A stretch of DNA of 63,164 nt from Limnochordia bacterium (GCA_023230925.1 JALNWK010000014.1:1-63164), one strand, 5' to 3'; positions 44,909 through 54,431 are shown, counted from the first letter of the stretch. Numbers and translations are program-made. Notes: generated by a model not told the origin, from the letters alone.

Positions 44909-45919
44909 ATGGCGGACAAACTCTTGGGAAAACAGACCATGCGCCTAAAGAGCCCTCCTGTGATTACCGCAAGGGCTACAGTAGTAGGACATAGGGAAGG
45001 GGAAGGCCCCCTTGGTGAGTATTTTGACCACATCATCCCCGATGATCTGTGGGGTGAGGACACTTGTGAAAAGGCCGAGCGTAAGATGATGGAGGAGGCC
45101 ATTACCCGCACGATGGAAGCAAGCGACTTAACACCAGAGCAAATTGACCTTTTCATCGCCGGCGACCTTCTCAACCAGATCGTAACCTCCAGTTTTGTAG
45201 CTAGACAGGTGGGCCAGGCCTTTTTAGGTATTTACGGGGCCTGTTCATCCATGACCGAAGGCATGGCCCTAGGATCGATGCTTATTGATGGCGACTATGC
45301 GGATCATGTACTGGTGGCTACCTCTAGCCATTATCAGACGGCGGAAAGGCAGTTTCGCTTTCCGGTGGAACTCAACATCCAACGGAGCGGTCGAGCTCAG
45401 TTTACGGTCACCGGTTCCGGCGCGGCTATTCTATCTAAACAGGGTAAGGGTCCACGGATTACCGAAGTAACCTTGGGGAAAGTGATCGATCTGGGACTAA
45501 GGAATCCGGAGGATTTGGGATCCGCGATGGCCCCCGCGGCCGCGGACACCTTACTGCAGCATTTTAATGATACCGGGCGTAACGTGGGATACTATGATCT
45601 CATTATCACCGGTGATCTGGCCGCTGTGGGGGCAACCATGTTTGCTGATTTGGTCAAGGAAGCAGGCCATACCCTGGGAAATAAGCATATTGATGCCGGA
45701 ACGATGATCTATGGTGCCAACCCGAGGTTCAAGGCTGGAGGTAGTGGGTGTGGATGCTCTGCAGTTGTATTCCTTGGTTACATTATGAAGTTACTGGAAC
45801 AGGGACGTTATAGAAGGGTCCTGTTTATGGCCACAGGTGCCCTTTTCAGTCCCCTGAGCTATCAACAGGGGGAATCTATTCCGGGCGTTGCCCATGCAGT
45901 GGTGGTGGAAGCACAATGA
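44909..45919 (+). CDS. spoVAD: Stage V sporulation protein AD
   Basis: A 336-residue thiolase-fold protein that binds dipicolinic acid. Recognised by GDLLNQIVTSSFVAR, the GACSSMTEGMALG segment around the thiolase-like cysteine, and HIDAGTMIYG. ATG 44909 after AAGGGGG. It overlaps spoVAE by 4 bases. Confidence 0.94.
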   Translation: MADKLLGKQTMRLKSPPVITARATVVGHREGEGPLGEYFDHIIPDDLWGEDTCEKAERKMMEEAITRTMEASDLTPEQIDLFIAGDLLNQIVTSSFVARQVGQAFLGIYGACSSMTEGMALGSMLIDGDYADHVLVATSSHYQTAERQFRFPVELNIQRSGRAQFTVTGSGAAILSKQGKGPRITEVTLGKVIDLGLRNPEDLGSAMAPAAADTLLQHFNDTGRNVGYYDLIITGDLAAVGATMFADLVKEAGHTLGNKHIDAGTMIYGANPRFKAGGSGCGCSAVVFLGYIMKLLEQGRYRRVLFMATGALFSPLSYQQGESIPGVAHAVVVEAQ

Positions 45920-46266
45920 CCTATCTTTGGGCTTTTTTGTTCGGGGGATTAATCTGCGGATTATCCCAATTGGCTTTTGATAAATTCAACCTCACAACAG
46001 CACATATTCTGGTCACGTTGGTCATATCCGGTGCCATTTTGGAAGGACTTGGGATTTATAAAGGCTTGGTTTCCTTCGGAGGAGCCGGGTTCTTAGTGCC
46101 TGTTAGTGGTTTTGGCAGTTCCATTGCTCGGGGGATCATTAGTGAAAGCAAACGACTTGGCTGGGAGGGCCTGTTTACTGGTGCCTTTGAACTAACCGGC
46201 CTTGGTGTCACCGCGGCGGTGATCTTTGGTACCCTAGCCGCGATTTTCTCCCGTCCCAAGGACTAA
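45916..46266 (+). CDS. spoVAE: Stage V sporulation protein AE
   Basis: A 116-residue membrane protein homologous in its hydrophobic layout to SpoVAC (GFGSSIARGIISESKRLGWE). Part of the dipicolinate channel. It overlaps the spoVAD stop, so translation is coupled. Confidence 0.92.
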   Translation: MTYLWAFLFGGLICGLSQLAFDKFNLTTAHILVTLVISGAILEGLGIYKGLVSFGGAGFLVPVSGFGSSIARGIISESKRLGWEGLFTGAFELTGLGVTAAVIFGTLAAIFSRPKD

Positions 46267-46293
46267 GAAAGGGTGGCAACTGCCACCCTTTAG
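46267..46293 (+). terminator. Hairpin after spoVAE
   Basis: aaagggtggca and tgccacccttt form an 11-bp stem with a tiny loop, followed by TAGCC. A terminator without a strong T-run. The following 250 bases up to the next gene show no other gene. Confidence 0.6.
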
Positions 46294-46546
46294 CCTAAGT
46301 GCCCGATGTGCTAATCTCGCCAATTTATTAACAATAGATAATGCCAAGTTCAGGGGGGTACCTTTGCCTGGTAAGGAGAAGCGGTGCCTTTCCTGCTATA
46401 TTCTATGCTTTCTTTCGCGAAGTGTGTTACCTTCTAGTACTGCCTTCCTATCTAGGAAAATAGGATACACTGGTGTTTTGCTGCCGAATATATTGAAACT
46501 AGGCAAGATGAGTGTTGCCGATTCTGTCAAAAGGAGGTACCTGCCC

Positions 46547-48964
46547 ATGGCAAAACCGCGTATAGCCTATATGGCCAGAAAGAAGGAGCCCTTGAAAATC
46601 AAGAAGCGGAAGATGAATGCCACGGTGGCAATGGGGATGCCGGTCAGCGTGAACGTTGCGCAAACAAAGCCTCCGATCAAGTTCCAACCGAAACTCATCA
46701 AAAAGAGATTACAGATAGAGCAAGTAACGCCGATGCAAGAGCAAGTTGTGGCGATTAAGATTCGGGAGATCAGGGCGGAGATTCGGGACGTAACCACCGA
46801 GGTAATCCCCAACAAGGTAATTGTGCAAGGAACCTTGCACAAACAGATCTTCTTCGTAGGTACTGACAACCTCGTGCACCATCAACCGGAGGATATTCCC
46901 TTCAGCACCTTTGTTGATATTCCCGGTGCGCTACCCGGCATGATCGTGCAGGTAAATGTCTTAGTCGAGCACATCATGTTTATTCTCAGTGAAGATGGCA
47001 CCTCGGTTCTACAAAAAGTAGTCCTAGAGATCTTTGTTAAGGTTCTCGAAGAACAGCAGATACTGTTCACCCCCGGGGATCTGGACATTTTAGGTCGTCC
47101 AGTGATTGGCGAGGGTACGACCCAGGAGCTAATTGAGTCCACCTTTACCCTGCCTGTGGCTGCCATTAAGATCTCAGAAATCAGGGTAACGGTGCAAGAA
47201 CTACAGACGGAGGTCATTGCCGATAAGGTTCTCATCCAAGGGACACTACACAAACAGATCTTCTTCGTGGATACCAACAACCTAGAAAGACATGTAGCTG
47301 AAGATGTGGATTTTAGTACCTTTGTAGATATCCCCGGAGCTACCGAGGGCATGCATGTTCAGATCAGTCCTACCATTGAGGCTGTTGAGTTTAACCTAAT
47401 CAATGCCACCACATTGCAGCAAAAAGTCATTGTTGAGTTTTTTGTCAAGGTAACAGATCTGACGGTAGTTGGTGTTACGGTTGGTACGGAAGAGCCGTTG
47501 TTTCAAGTGAATCGCTTTGTGGCCGAAGAGGATATTCAGTTCATCCTGGAGGAAGACATCACATTACCCTTGCCCGCAGAGAAAATTGATGAGATCGTAG
47601 CGACTTTCACCGACTTGGTTACAGAGGTCATTACGGATAAGGTGATTGTCCAAGGGGTTGTGCACCAACAGATCTTCTTCATCTCCGAAGGAGTTGCTCA
47701 CCACTTAGCAGTGGATTTACCTTTTAGTCGGTTCATTGATGTTCCCGGTGCTGCCCCCGGCATGCAGGTTCTGCTTACTCCTGTGGTGGAGGATATCATC
47801 TTTCAACTGATTAGCCCAACGTTATTGCGCAAGAAGGTGGTTGTATCCCTTACTGCTACCGTAACCGAAGCTCAGCAAGTAAGTCTTGTCATCGGGCAAG
47901 GCCCACTGCTGAAGATTGATCAGGTGATTGGTGAGAATACCCGTCAGATTCTCATAGAGCGACGGGTGCCTCTTGTGCCCCCCGGACCAGTCCTACCCGA
48001 GGTGGTGCCTGCCCTAATCAAGCTTGAAGAGGAAGTGGAGGCCACCGAGCAAGAGATCATTCGCACCGAAATTACCTTGCCCACGCCTGCCCTGAAGCTA
48101 CGCGAAGTGACTGGTACTGTGGAGATCACCGATGTGACCGTTCTAGACGATATGGTCCTAGTCGAAGGAAATGTGATTAAAGAAATAACCTATGTCGATA
48201 CAGATGACGTGGTACAGCAGTTCACCGAGGAAGTACCCTTTAGCATCGAGGTTACCCTCCCTGAACCAGTGGCTGGAAGAGAAGTATTGGCGGATGTGGT
48301 CATTGAGAAGATCCTAGCCACACTGACCGACTGTATTACTGTAGACCAGACCATCGTCCTTGAGGCCATGGTAAGCATTGTTTCCCATCAGCAGGTAGAA
48401 GTGATCACCAACGTCATCGGTGAGGGTATTACCCTTGAACGGATCCTTGTGGAGACCTTGCTAGTGGTAAACGAGAACACAGTCACTCTAGATGTGCCAA
48501 GTACCGTTGAGCTCGATCCCCCGGCAGCAAGCATTACCGAGATCACCCTAAATGTTGCCGAGGCCACCCCCACTGTGGAAGAGGATGCCGTGGAGATTGT
48601 GGGCACCATCGAAAAGGCAGTGGTTTATCAAGGTACCGATGGGCAGTCCCATACGGTTGAGGAGCTAGTACCCTTTGCCGTGACAGTACCGGTTCCTGGA
48701 GCAACACCCGAGATGGGCGCTCAAATCAATATTGAAGTTATTGACTTGGCAGCGGAGCTATCGCCGGATGGCACAGTGCTAACCCAAACCATTACCCTGG
48801 AGATATTTGTCAAGGTAGACATCCTAGTTGAGCTTTTCGTGGTCACTGCTGTAAGTGGTCCTGGGATCGAGGAAGTCATCACAGAAACCTTGGTCCTGCA
48901 AGTGGTCGGAGAACCGGCACCAAGACCTGTGGAGGTTGTGGTCGCGGTAGAAGTGACTCCGTAA
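46547..48964 (+). CDS. Five-domain SPOCS (DUF3794) protein
   Basis: An 805-residue protein made of five SPOCS/DUF3794 repeats at about 68-171, 206-308, 345-445, 515-618 and 660-765. The first three share KIREIRAEI-like starts, KVIVQGTLHKQIFF and PFSTFVDIPG; repeats 4 and 5 are more diverged. The N-terminus is basic and lacks a signal peptide. SPOCS domains occur in SipL-type spore-assembly and coat/exosporium proteins of Clostridia. ATG 46547 after AAAAGGAGGT is preferred over the longer open frame. It lies behind spoVA, which supports a spore role. The exact function is unknown. Confidence 0.85.
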   Translation: MAKPRIAYMARKKEPLKIKKRKMNATVAMGMPVSVNVAQTKPPIKFQPKLIKKRLQIEQVTPMQEQVVAIKIREIRAEIRDVTTEVIPNKVIVQGTLHKQIFFVGTDNLVHHQPEDIPFSTFVDIPGALPGMIVQVNVLVEHIMFILSEDGTSVLQKVVLEIFVKVLEEQQILFTPGDLDILGRPVIGEGTTQELIESTFTLPVAAIKISEIRVTVQELQTEVIADKVLIQGTLHKQIFFVDTNNLERHVAEDVDFSTFVDIPGATEGMHVQISPTIEAVEFNLINATTLQQKVIVEFFVKVTDLTVVGVTVGTEEPLFQVNRFVAEEDIQFILEEDITLPLPAEKIDEIVATFTDLVTEVITDKVIVQGVVHQQIFFISEGVAHHLAVDLPFSRFIDVPGAAPGMQVLLTPVVEDIIFQLISPTLLRKKVVVSLTATVTEAQQVSLVIGQGPLLKIDQVIGENTRQILIERRVPLVPPGPVLPEVVPALIKLEEEVEATEQEIIRTEITLPTPALKLREVTGTVEITDVTVLDDMVLVEGNVIKEITYVDTDDVVQQFTEEVPFSIEVTLPEPVAGREVLADVVIEKILATLTDCITVDQTIVLEAMVSIVSHQQVEVITNVIGEGITLERILVETLLVVNENTVTLDVPSTVELDPPAASITEITLNVAEATPTVEEDAVEIVGTIEKAVVYQGTDGQSHTVEELVPFAVTVPVPGATPEMGAQINIEVIDLAAELSPDGTVLTQTITLEIFVKVDILVELFVVTAVSGPGIEEVITETLVLQVVGEPAPRPVEVVVAVEVTP

Positions 48965-48965
48965 A

Positions 48966-48993
48966 GATAAGGGCTGCAGTTGCAGCCCTTATC
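48966..48993 (+). terminator. Hairpin after the five-SPOCS gene
   Basis: gataagggctgca and tgcagcccttatc are perfect 13-base arms with a 2-base spacer, 1 base after the stop. No T-run. Confidence 0.55.
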
Positions 48994-49111
48994 CAATCCT
49001 TCAAGTTTCCGATCAGTGCGGCTACCCTGTGTTTCCTGTTTTCTGGAACGGGACAAGTATCCAAAATGGGTTCAGAACCATAGTCTAGTAATTAGAAAAG
49101 AGGATTCCTTT

Positions 49112-49139
49112 GTCACACTAGAGTCCTAGTACATATATT
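49112..49139 (+). promoter_or_regulatory. Possible sigma-E/K-type sporulation promoter
   Basis: GTCACACT and CATATATT, 12 bases apart, loosely resemble sigma-E or sigma-K elements. It lies about 75 bases ahead of the three-SPOCS gene. A similar pair (GTCACGTT, CATATTAA) occurs at 51443-51472. Weak match. Confidence 0.25.
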
Positions 49140-49214
49140 GATAGTGACTGAGGGAAAATCCCCACCGGGTGTTATGGTGAGTGGAGGATCAGGGTCTTTT
49201 CCAGGGAGGGGGGC

Positions 49215-50786
49215 ATGCTGGGACTTCCGTTACTCGTTGCCATTGTAGTACTCATTGTGTTGTTTGGCCTGTATCGACTATGGAAGAAGGGCCAAAGGAA
49301 AGAAAAGACCGACTTGGTATCCATCCCCGAGACAAAAGAAGCTATCGCCCTACATTCAAGTGATCCAGTGTATAAGTACCAGTGCCTTATCTGCAAAAAG
49401 ACTAAGTCGGAGACCGGCGAAGGCGTAGACCCAAAGGACCAAAGACAGTTGGCGGTGTTAAATGGTGCTGAAAATGCGCCTGAAAAAGGGGGGTACAGTT
49501 TGGCTTCTTGTATAAAGGCACAAGTTGTTGTTGGCGAAAACACAAGACAGGTTCTCCTGGAAAACATTCTGAATCTAGAAAGAAACGCGATCAAGATCCG
49601 GGAGATCCGTGGTGAGGTGCGGGATCTAGTCTGTGATGTCATTTGTGATAAGGTCATTGTGCAAGGTGTTGTGCATAAACAAATCTTCTTCGTTGGCGAA
49701 GATAACATGGTGTATCACAAAGGCGAAGATGTACCCTTTTCCACCTTTTTGGATATTCCCCAAGCAGAGCCCGGCATGCATTGCCAGGTAGAAGCGTGTA
49801 TCGAGCATATTGCTCATCATCTTCTCTCCCCCACACTACTGCAGCAAAAAATAGTGATGGAGATCTTTGCCAAAGTGACAGAGACCCAAAACATTGCTGT
49901 GGGCATTGGGCAAGGCCCCTTGGTGATCATTGACGAAGTGGTGGCGAAGGTGTGTGGCCAGCTGCTAGAGGAAGAGACCATTCAGTTGGAGGTTGCGGCA
50001 CGGAAGATTAGTGAGATTCGGGCAGAAGTACGGGATATTACCTTCGAACCTATTTGCGATAAGGTCATCGTGCAAGGTGTTGTGCATAAGCAAATCTTCT
50101 TCATTGATGAGAGTAATCTAGAAAGACATCAAGCAGTCGACATTCCCTTCAGCCATTTCGTAGATGCCATAGGGACGATGGAGTTTCACGATGTCCAAGT
50201 GCATGCAGAAGTGGTGCATGTGGGCTTTAAGCTCATCTTCCCACCGGGTGCTGAAGTGACGACCACTTTACAGGAAAAGGTTGTTGTCGACCTATTCATC
50301 GAGGTGACTAATCCGCGGCAGGTCACCGTACTCCTATCGGATGTGGGAACCTGTGTAAAGCTGGAGAAGGTCTGTGGTGAAAATACTGCCCAGTTCTTGC
50401 AGGAGACAACGATTCAGCTGCCAATGCCTGCAATTAAGATCAGGGACATTATTGCGCGGATTGAAGAGTTGGAAACAACGGTGATTGACTGCAAGGTATT
50501 GGTACAGGGCATTGTGCATAAGCAGGTCTTCTTTATCGGGGAGGACGATCTTGAGCACCATTTGGCGGAGGATGTGCCCTTTAGTGTCGCGGTGGATGTA
50601 GCAGGTGCCAATCAGGACTGCAACGTACGGGTTATGCCGTGTATAGAGCACATCTCCTTCGACTTGCTCAATGATCAGACCCTGCATCAGAAAGTTATCG
50701 TGGCTTTGTTTGTGAAGGTAACCGAGACCCAACAGCTGCTGCTAACAGTGGAAGGGCCCTGCCCTCAGCCCGAAAACCTCTGCTAA
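49215..50786 (+). CDS. Membrane-anchored three-domain SPOCS (DUF3794) protein
   Basis: A 523-residue protein with an N-terminal transmembrane anchor (LGLPLLVAIVVLIVLFGLYR), a charged linker, then three SPOCS repeats at about 125-225, 264-366 and 405-509, each with KIRE/KISE..., ICDKVIVQGVVHKQIFF-like cores. It is a diverged sister of the five-domain protein, with the anchor as the main difference. ATG 49215 after GGGAGGGGGG. Probably located in a spore membrane layer, facing the coat or cortex; inferred only. Confidence 0.85.
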   Translation: MLGLPLLVAIVVLIVLFGLYRLWKKGQRKEKTDLVSIPETKEAIALHSSDPVYKYQCLICKKTKSETGEGVDPKDQRQLAVLNGAENAPEKGGYSLASCIKAQVVVGENTRQVLLENILNLERNAIKIREIRGEVRDLVCDVICDKVIVQGVVHKQIFFVGEDNMVYHKGEDVPFSTFLDIPQAEPGMHCQVEACIEHIAHHLLSPTLLQQKIVMEIFAKVTETQNIAVGIGQGPLVIIDEVVAKVCGQLLEEETIQLEVAARKISEIRAEVRDITFEPICDKVIVQGVVHKQIFFIDESNLERHQAVDIPFSHFVDAIGTMEFHDVQVHAEVVHVGFKLIFPPGAEVTTTLQEKVVVDLFIEVTNPRQVTVLLSDVGTCVKLEKVCGENTAQFLQETTIQLPMPAIKIRDIIARIEELETTVIDCKVLVQGIVHKQVFFIGEDDLEHHLAEDVPFSVAVDVAGANQDCNVRVMPCIEHISFDLLNDQTLHQKVIVALFVKVTETQQLLLTVEGPCPQPENLC

Positions 50787-50794
50787 AGGTAAAT

Positions 50795-50832
50795 GGGAAG
50801 AACGGGTGTTACGCCTGTTCTTCCACATTTTA
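50795..50832 (+). terminator. Terminator of the three-SPOCS gene
   Basis: ggaagaacggg pairs with cctgttcttcc with one mismatch, followed by ACATTTTA. Confidence 0.5.
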
Positions 50833-50902
50833 CGCAGCAGGACCAAGGGTGTTTCGGATAGCTTGGACAACGGCTATAGAAGCATTGTCAAGGGAATACA
50901 CG

Positions 50903-50936
50903 GTCAGGGTAATGCTAGTTTTAGCATTACCCTGAC
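50903..50936. terminator. Perfect 14-bp hairpin between convergent genes
   Basis: gtcagggtaatgct (50903-50916) and agcattaccctgac (50923-50936) around a 6-base loop, 3 bases from the stop of the minus-strand gene. It probably ends transcription from that gene, although no T-run follows on either strand. Confidence 0.55.
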
Positions 50937-50938
50937 TG

Positions 50939-51349
50939 CTATAAAGTTAGATTATACCAGGACTGTAATTCCCCTGCCAAGTCGTATAGCTGCCAGTGCA
51001 GCTGGTTTTTATAAAAATACCGACGGGTTACAGAGAAAATGTGGTAGTTAGCAGGTTCAAGTCTGGCAAAGGTCCAGACAATGAAGCCTCGGTATTTGAT
51101 CTCCAGTACCTCTGCATTCTTGACCGCAATAACCAGTGACTCACTAAAATCCACAAAGTGTTTTTTCAGCTGCAACTCGTTCTGGAGCTGCTCATATTCC
51201 CCGGGGTTTGTTAGCACCGTTAGTCGAACCGTGTCTGGGTGCTCTTGGAGACGGCCTTTGGCGATGGGATATGGATACAAGGGAATATATTCAACAGCAG
51301 GATGCTTGAGCACCTTTCTTTTGGCTTCCCATAGTTCGGGGGTGGACAT
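50939..51349 (-). CDS. Hypothetical protein
   Basis: A 136-residue protein that I do not recognise. It starts at ATG 51349 after a strong AAAAGGAGG site, and composition is normal, so it is a real gene. It is soluble, rich in aromatic residues, with an EYIPLYPYPIAKGRLQEHP stretch near the N-terminus and WQLYDLAGELQSWYN at the end. No membrane segments or catalytic motifs are visible. It lies between SPOCS and glycosyltransferase genes. Confidence 0.7.
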   Translation of the reverse strand: MSTPELWEAKRKVLKHPAVEYIPLYPYPIAKGRLQEHPDTVRLTVLTNPGEYEQLQNELQLKKHFVDFSESLVIAVKNAEVLEIKYRGFIVWTFARLEPANYHIFSVTRRYFYKNQLHWQLYDLAGELQSWYNLTL

Positions 51350-51442
51350 ACACCATCCTCCTTTTCCGCTTTCTACTAGCTAATTATATGCTTTAGCAGT
51401 CCTATGGTTTACACTCCCCAAAAGCAATCTATGTGAAAAAGA

Positions 51443-51472
51443 GTCACGTTTTCCCTTCGACTTGCATATTAA
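51443..51472 (+). promoter_or_regulatory. Possible sporulation-type promoter
   Basis: GTCACGTT, 14 bases, CATATTAA, about 50 bases ahead of GTG 51525. It resembles the pair at 49112. If real, the glycosyltransferase starts at 51525, not at the longer 51462 frame. Confidence 0.25.
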
Positions 51473-51524
51473 TATATGTGCTGAGCTTGTTTCCCCAAGA
51501 GATAGGTGTTGGGTAGAAGGGGGG

Positions 51525-52640
51525 GTGCAGCCGTTGCTGTGGTTCACCAAGGAAAGACCAAAGGTACTACTTCGTTCCCTATTGTATGTGGCAAAGGGTC
51601 CTTGGGACCATGAGTCACGCTCAGGCCAGTTGCTCTGGCGTATTGCTGCCCAAGGGTGGCATGTGGATTATCTCTATGAAACCAATGAACATGAGGTGAA
51701 AAAGGCGGCTCAGAATCTGTACATTAACAGCCGCCGCTCTTTACTACAGCGGACTAAGTATGGTGTGGTGTGGACGGAGAAAGAGTATCCCTTACCTAGA
51801 CGAACCAGATCGATCTTGATCCAGGAATACCAAGCTGCCGATGAGCCAATCAACCCTAATGCCCAGTTGCTCTTCTGCAGTTCTGCGCAGTTGTTTGCTA
51901 GCCTAAACGGCAAACATCCTAATGTACACCTCATCCTCGACGGATGCGTAGGAGATCTATTCAAAGAGCCAAAGCAAATCCCCGATGAGTTCCTCTACGT
52001 GCGTCGGCCCATCATTGGTTATGTGGGTTCATTAGACGATGAAGCCGCCGTGGAGTTGATTCGACAAGCTGCTGCCTATTACCGGTACTGTTCCTTTGTT
52101 CTGATTGGCGAGTGCATGGGAGTAGGCCCCTCCGATCTGTCCCCAAATGTCTATGTCCTTGGTCCCCGGAGCACAGAGGATATGCCTCCCTATTTGCATC
52201 ATTTAGATATGATCATCCTTAAGCCCCCGGAGGAGAGTGTGCTGCCTAAAGTCTATGAATTCCTTGCCTTAGGTAAACCACTAATTGTGTTCACCCAACA
52301 GGATCTAGGTGGATTGGCTCCCTTGGTGTTTGGTAGTTGCACACCGGAGCAGCTGCAAACGCATATACACCAGTTCCTCGCAGAGCTTGGCCTGCCTTTG
52401 GATGAGACTGGCTTGGGACTGAAATGGGGTAGTCGTAGCCTATCCTTAAGCGACCTGGAACAGGAACCGCACGATCCCCGACCACAAACCCCCACTCTAG
52501 GACATCCTCCGAAGAAACTCTTTCAACAAAGAAAGCAATTGGCATTGGCTAATTCATGGCAGGCGAGGGCAGAACAGGTTTTAACGGCCATCCAGAAAAC
52601 CTTCGCACAACAGGATCAGGTAAGAGGGTGGTTTCTCTAA
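51525..52640 (+). CDS. Glycosyltransferase family 4-like protein
   Basis: About 371 residues of a GT-B-like protein. The C-terminal half has PIIGYVGSLDDEAAVELIR, VYVLGPRSTEDMPPYLHHLD and PPEESVLPKVYEFLALGKPLIVF, typical of GT4 enzymes, while the N-terminal half has WRIAAQGWHVDYLYET. The last 60 residues are a Pro-rich linker and a helix. The start is unclear: GTG 51525 or TTG 51534, both after AGAAGGGGGG. It may sugar-coat the spore or cell surface; substrate unknown. Confidence 0.65.
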   Translation: MQPLLWFTKERPKVLLRSLLYVAKGPWDHESRSGQLLWRIAAQGWHVDYLYETNEHEVKKAAQNLYINSRRSLLQRTKYGVVWTEKEYPLPRRTRSILIQEYQAADEPINPNAQLLFCSSAQLFASLNGKHPNVHLILDGCVGDLFKEPKQIPDEFLYVRRPIIGYVGSLDDEAAVELIRQAAAYYRYCSFVLIGECMGVGPSDLSPNVYVLGPRSTEDMPPYLHHLDMIILKPPEESVLPKVYEFLALGKPLIVFTQQDLGGLAPLVFGSCTPEQLQTHIHQFLAELGLPLDETGLGLKWGSRSLSLSDLEQEPHDPRPQTPTLGHPPKKLFQQRKQLALANSWQARAEQVLTAIQKTFAQQDQVRGWFL

Positions 52641-52704
52641 AGCAGGTACTTTGGTGTTATCGACGAATTAGTAGATAGATGTTAGAGAAAAGGCAGGCTC
52701 CAAG

Positions 52705-53667
52705 ATGTCAAGGATAATCGTTTTCTTCAGTATAGTCTTGCTAGTGTTTTCCGGTACCGCCAGGGGAATGGGTGTTTTCTGGCAAGCCCAGGATTACCTA
52801 ATGGAAGCGATCCTACAAGTGGAGAGGATGGACCTTGATGAGGACGGGAAGGATGAACTCATCATTTTAGGTCGCAACTACGAGGCTAGAGAGACCTTCA
52901 TTTATGCCCTAACTTGGAGTGGTAGGGAGTGGTTGGTTCTCTGGCAGAGCCCTAATCTGTTTGAGACGGCTAGCCCCATTTACATGGCTGTTGGTGACTT
53001 TCGGGGCAGTGGCCCTGAGCTTCTGGTCATGACCAACACCAAGTACCGTATCTACCATTGGTCGAGTAAAGGTTTTGAAGAAGTATGGAGTGGAGCCAAC
53101 ACTTTTCCCGTGCGGCTGGCCACAGGTTTAGCTCGAACCGAAGGAGTGGACTATCTCATCCGCACGCGCCTGGCCAGAACAACTGAGTTGACTGTGTTTG
53201 ATGAGCTGGTGCTCCTGATGTGGCAGGAACCGGAGGGTTTTGTAGAACTCAGTCGTACCGGTGAGATTAGTCACATTCGGGCGTTGAACGCTGCAGATAT
53301 TGGTGGTAGCGGCCAAACCGAGGTGTTCACTGAGACTGGTGAGGCCATGGCTCGGGGAGAAGTCCAGGTGTGGCAGATCACCCCACAAAACAAATTCAAA
53401 AGGCTTTTTGCGGGGACCTTGAGTAGCTCACCGGTCTTTGCCATGGCTGGAGGAGACTTCCTTGCTAAGTCTTTGCTTGTGATTGGGGATAATGCTGGTC
53501 GGATCAACCTTTATGGGCTAACGGGCAATGGGCTCCAGAGTGAAGGCAAGCAACTACGGGTTGGCTACGGTCTTGTCTCTGCGGCAGTTGGTACCTTCAC
53601 CGGTAACCAGTCCAATGAGATTGCCATGGTACGCTACCCCGCGGAACTAATGCTAATTAGTGAGTAA
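52705..53667 (+). CDS. Secreted FG-GAP/VCBS-like beta-propeller protein
   Basis: A 320-residue protein with a signal peptide (IIVFFSIVLLVFSGTARG) and repeated blades containing DLDEDGKDELIIL, GDFRGSGPELLVMTN, ADIGGSGQTEVF and GTFTGNQSNEIAMV. These are the calcium-binding-like D.dg..E motifs of FG-GAP repeats. Function unknown; it acts outside the membrane. ATG 52705. Confidence 0.7.
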   Translation: MSRIIVFFSIVLLVFSGTARGMGVFWQAQDYLMEAILQVERMDLDEDGKDELIILGRNYEARETFIYALTWSGREWLVLWQSPNLFETASPIYMAVGDFRGSGPELLVMTNTKYRIYHWSSKGFEEVWSGANTFPVRLATGLARTEGVDYLIRTRLARTTELTVFDELVLLMWQEPEGFVELSRTGEISHIRALNAADIGGSGQTEVFTETGEAMARGEVQVWQITPQNKFKRLFAGTLSSSPVFAMAGGDFLAKSLLVIGDNAGRINLYGLTGNGLQSEGKQLRVGYGLVSAAVGTFTGNQSNEIAMVRYPAELMLISE

Positions 53668-53699
53668 GTGGCACATACTAGGGTCGGAGGGGCTTGCTT

Positions 53700-54431
53700 G
53701 TGCATGTTTTCGCTGACCTACATACCCATACTCGCTTCAGCCATGGAAAGGGAACTGTGGAAGAGAACGTCAAGGCCGCAGCTGAGCTAGGACTAGAACA
53801 GGTTGCCATTACCGACCATGGACCAGCCAGTTGGTTTACAGTCGGGATTAGAGACTTTGGGATCCTACGGGAAATTCGAAACCAAGCCAAGCGTTGCGCT
53901 CGGAAATACCGGATCGAAGTGTTAGTTGGCCTTGAGGCCAATGTGATTGATCCACATGGTCATATTGATGTTCCGCCATTTATTGCTGCGGAACTAGACC
54001 TTCTATTAGTTGGTCTTCACCTGCACATTATTCCTAGACGAACACTGGGAGCTTTACAACTACTATTTCCTCATTACCTGGCGCGGTTTACCGGATTTGG
54101 TCGCGCCTGGTCTAGGGAACACAATACCAAGGCCCTAATTGCCGCCGTGGAAAACAATGATGTGGACATAGTAACCCATCCTGGTTTATCATTAAGTATA
54201 GATACGGGAGCCTTGGCAATGGTTTGTGCAAGAGAAGGTGTTGCCCTAGAGATCAACACAAGTCACCTGCAAAGCAACCCAGAGTTCATTATGACCGGGA
54301 AAGAGGCCGGGGCGGCTTTTGCGATTTGCTCCGATGCCCACAGCCCAAGTCGCGTCGGGGATTTTGCCCGGGGTATCAAACACGCCCAGACAGCGGGCCT
54401 TTCAGTATCCCAGATCATAAATGCCAGGTAG
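53700..54431 (+). CDS. PHP-domain hydrolase (YcdX/HisK-like)
   Basis: A 243-residue PHP metallo-hydrolase with ADLHTHTRFSHGKGT, ITDHGPAS, the GLEANVID Glu, VTHPGLS and the CSDAHSPS motif, giving a full ligand set. Substrate unknown; relatives cleave phosphoesters. GTG 53700 is 7 bases after GGAGGGG. It precedes rapZ, an arrangement seen in Clostridia. Confidence 0.82.
   Translation: MHVFADLHTHTRFSHGKGTVEENVKAAAELGLEQVAITDHGPASWFTVGIRDFGILREIRNQAKRCARKYRIEVLVGLEANVIDPHGHIDVPPFIAAELDLLLVGLHLHIIPRRTLGALQLLFPHYLARFTGFGRAWSREHNTKALIAAVENNDVDIVTHPGLSLSIDTGALAMVCAREGVALEINTSHLQSNPEFIMTGKEAGAAFAICSDAHSPSRVGDFARGIKHAQTAGLSVSQIINAR

Noticed and set aside
46364..46546. Upstream extension of the five-SPOCS gene
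   Set aside because: ATG 46547 has a strong AAAAGGAGGT site, and the extension has no domain and unusual composition.
50806..51051. 81-codon plus-strand frame
   Set aside because: It runs through two hairpins and overlaps the convergent minus-strand gene; no ribosome site or family resemblance.
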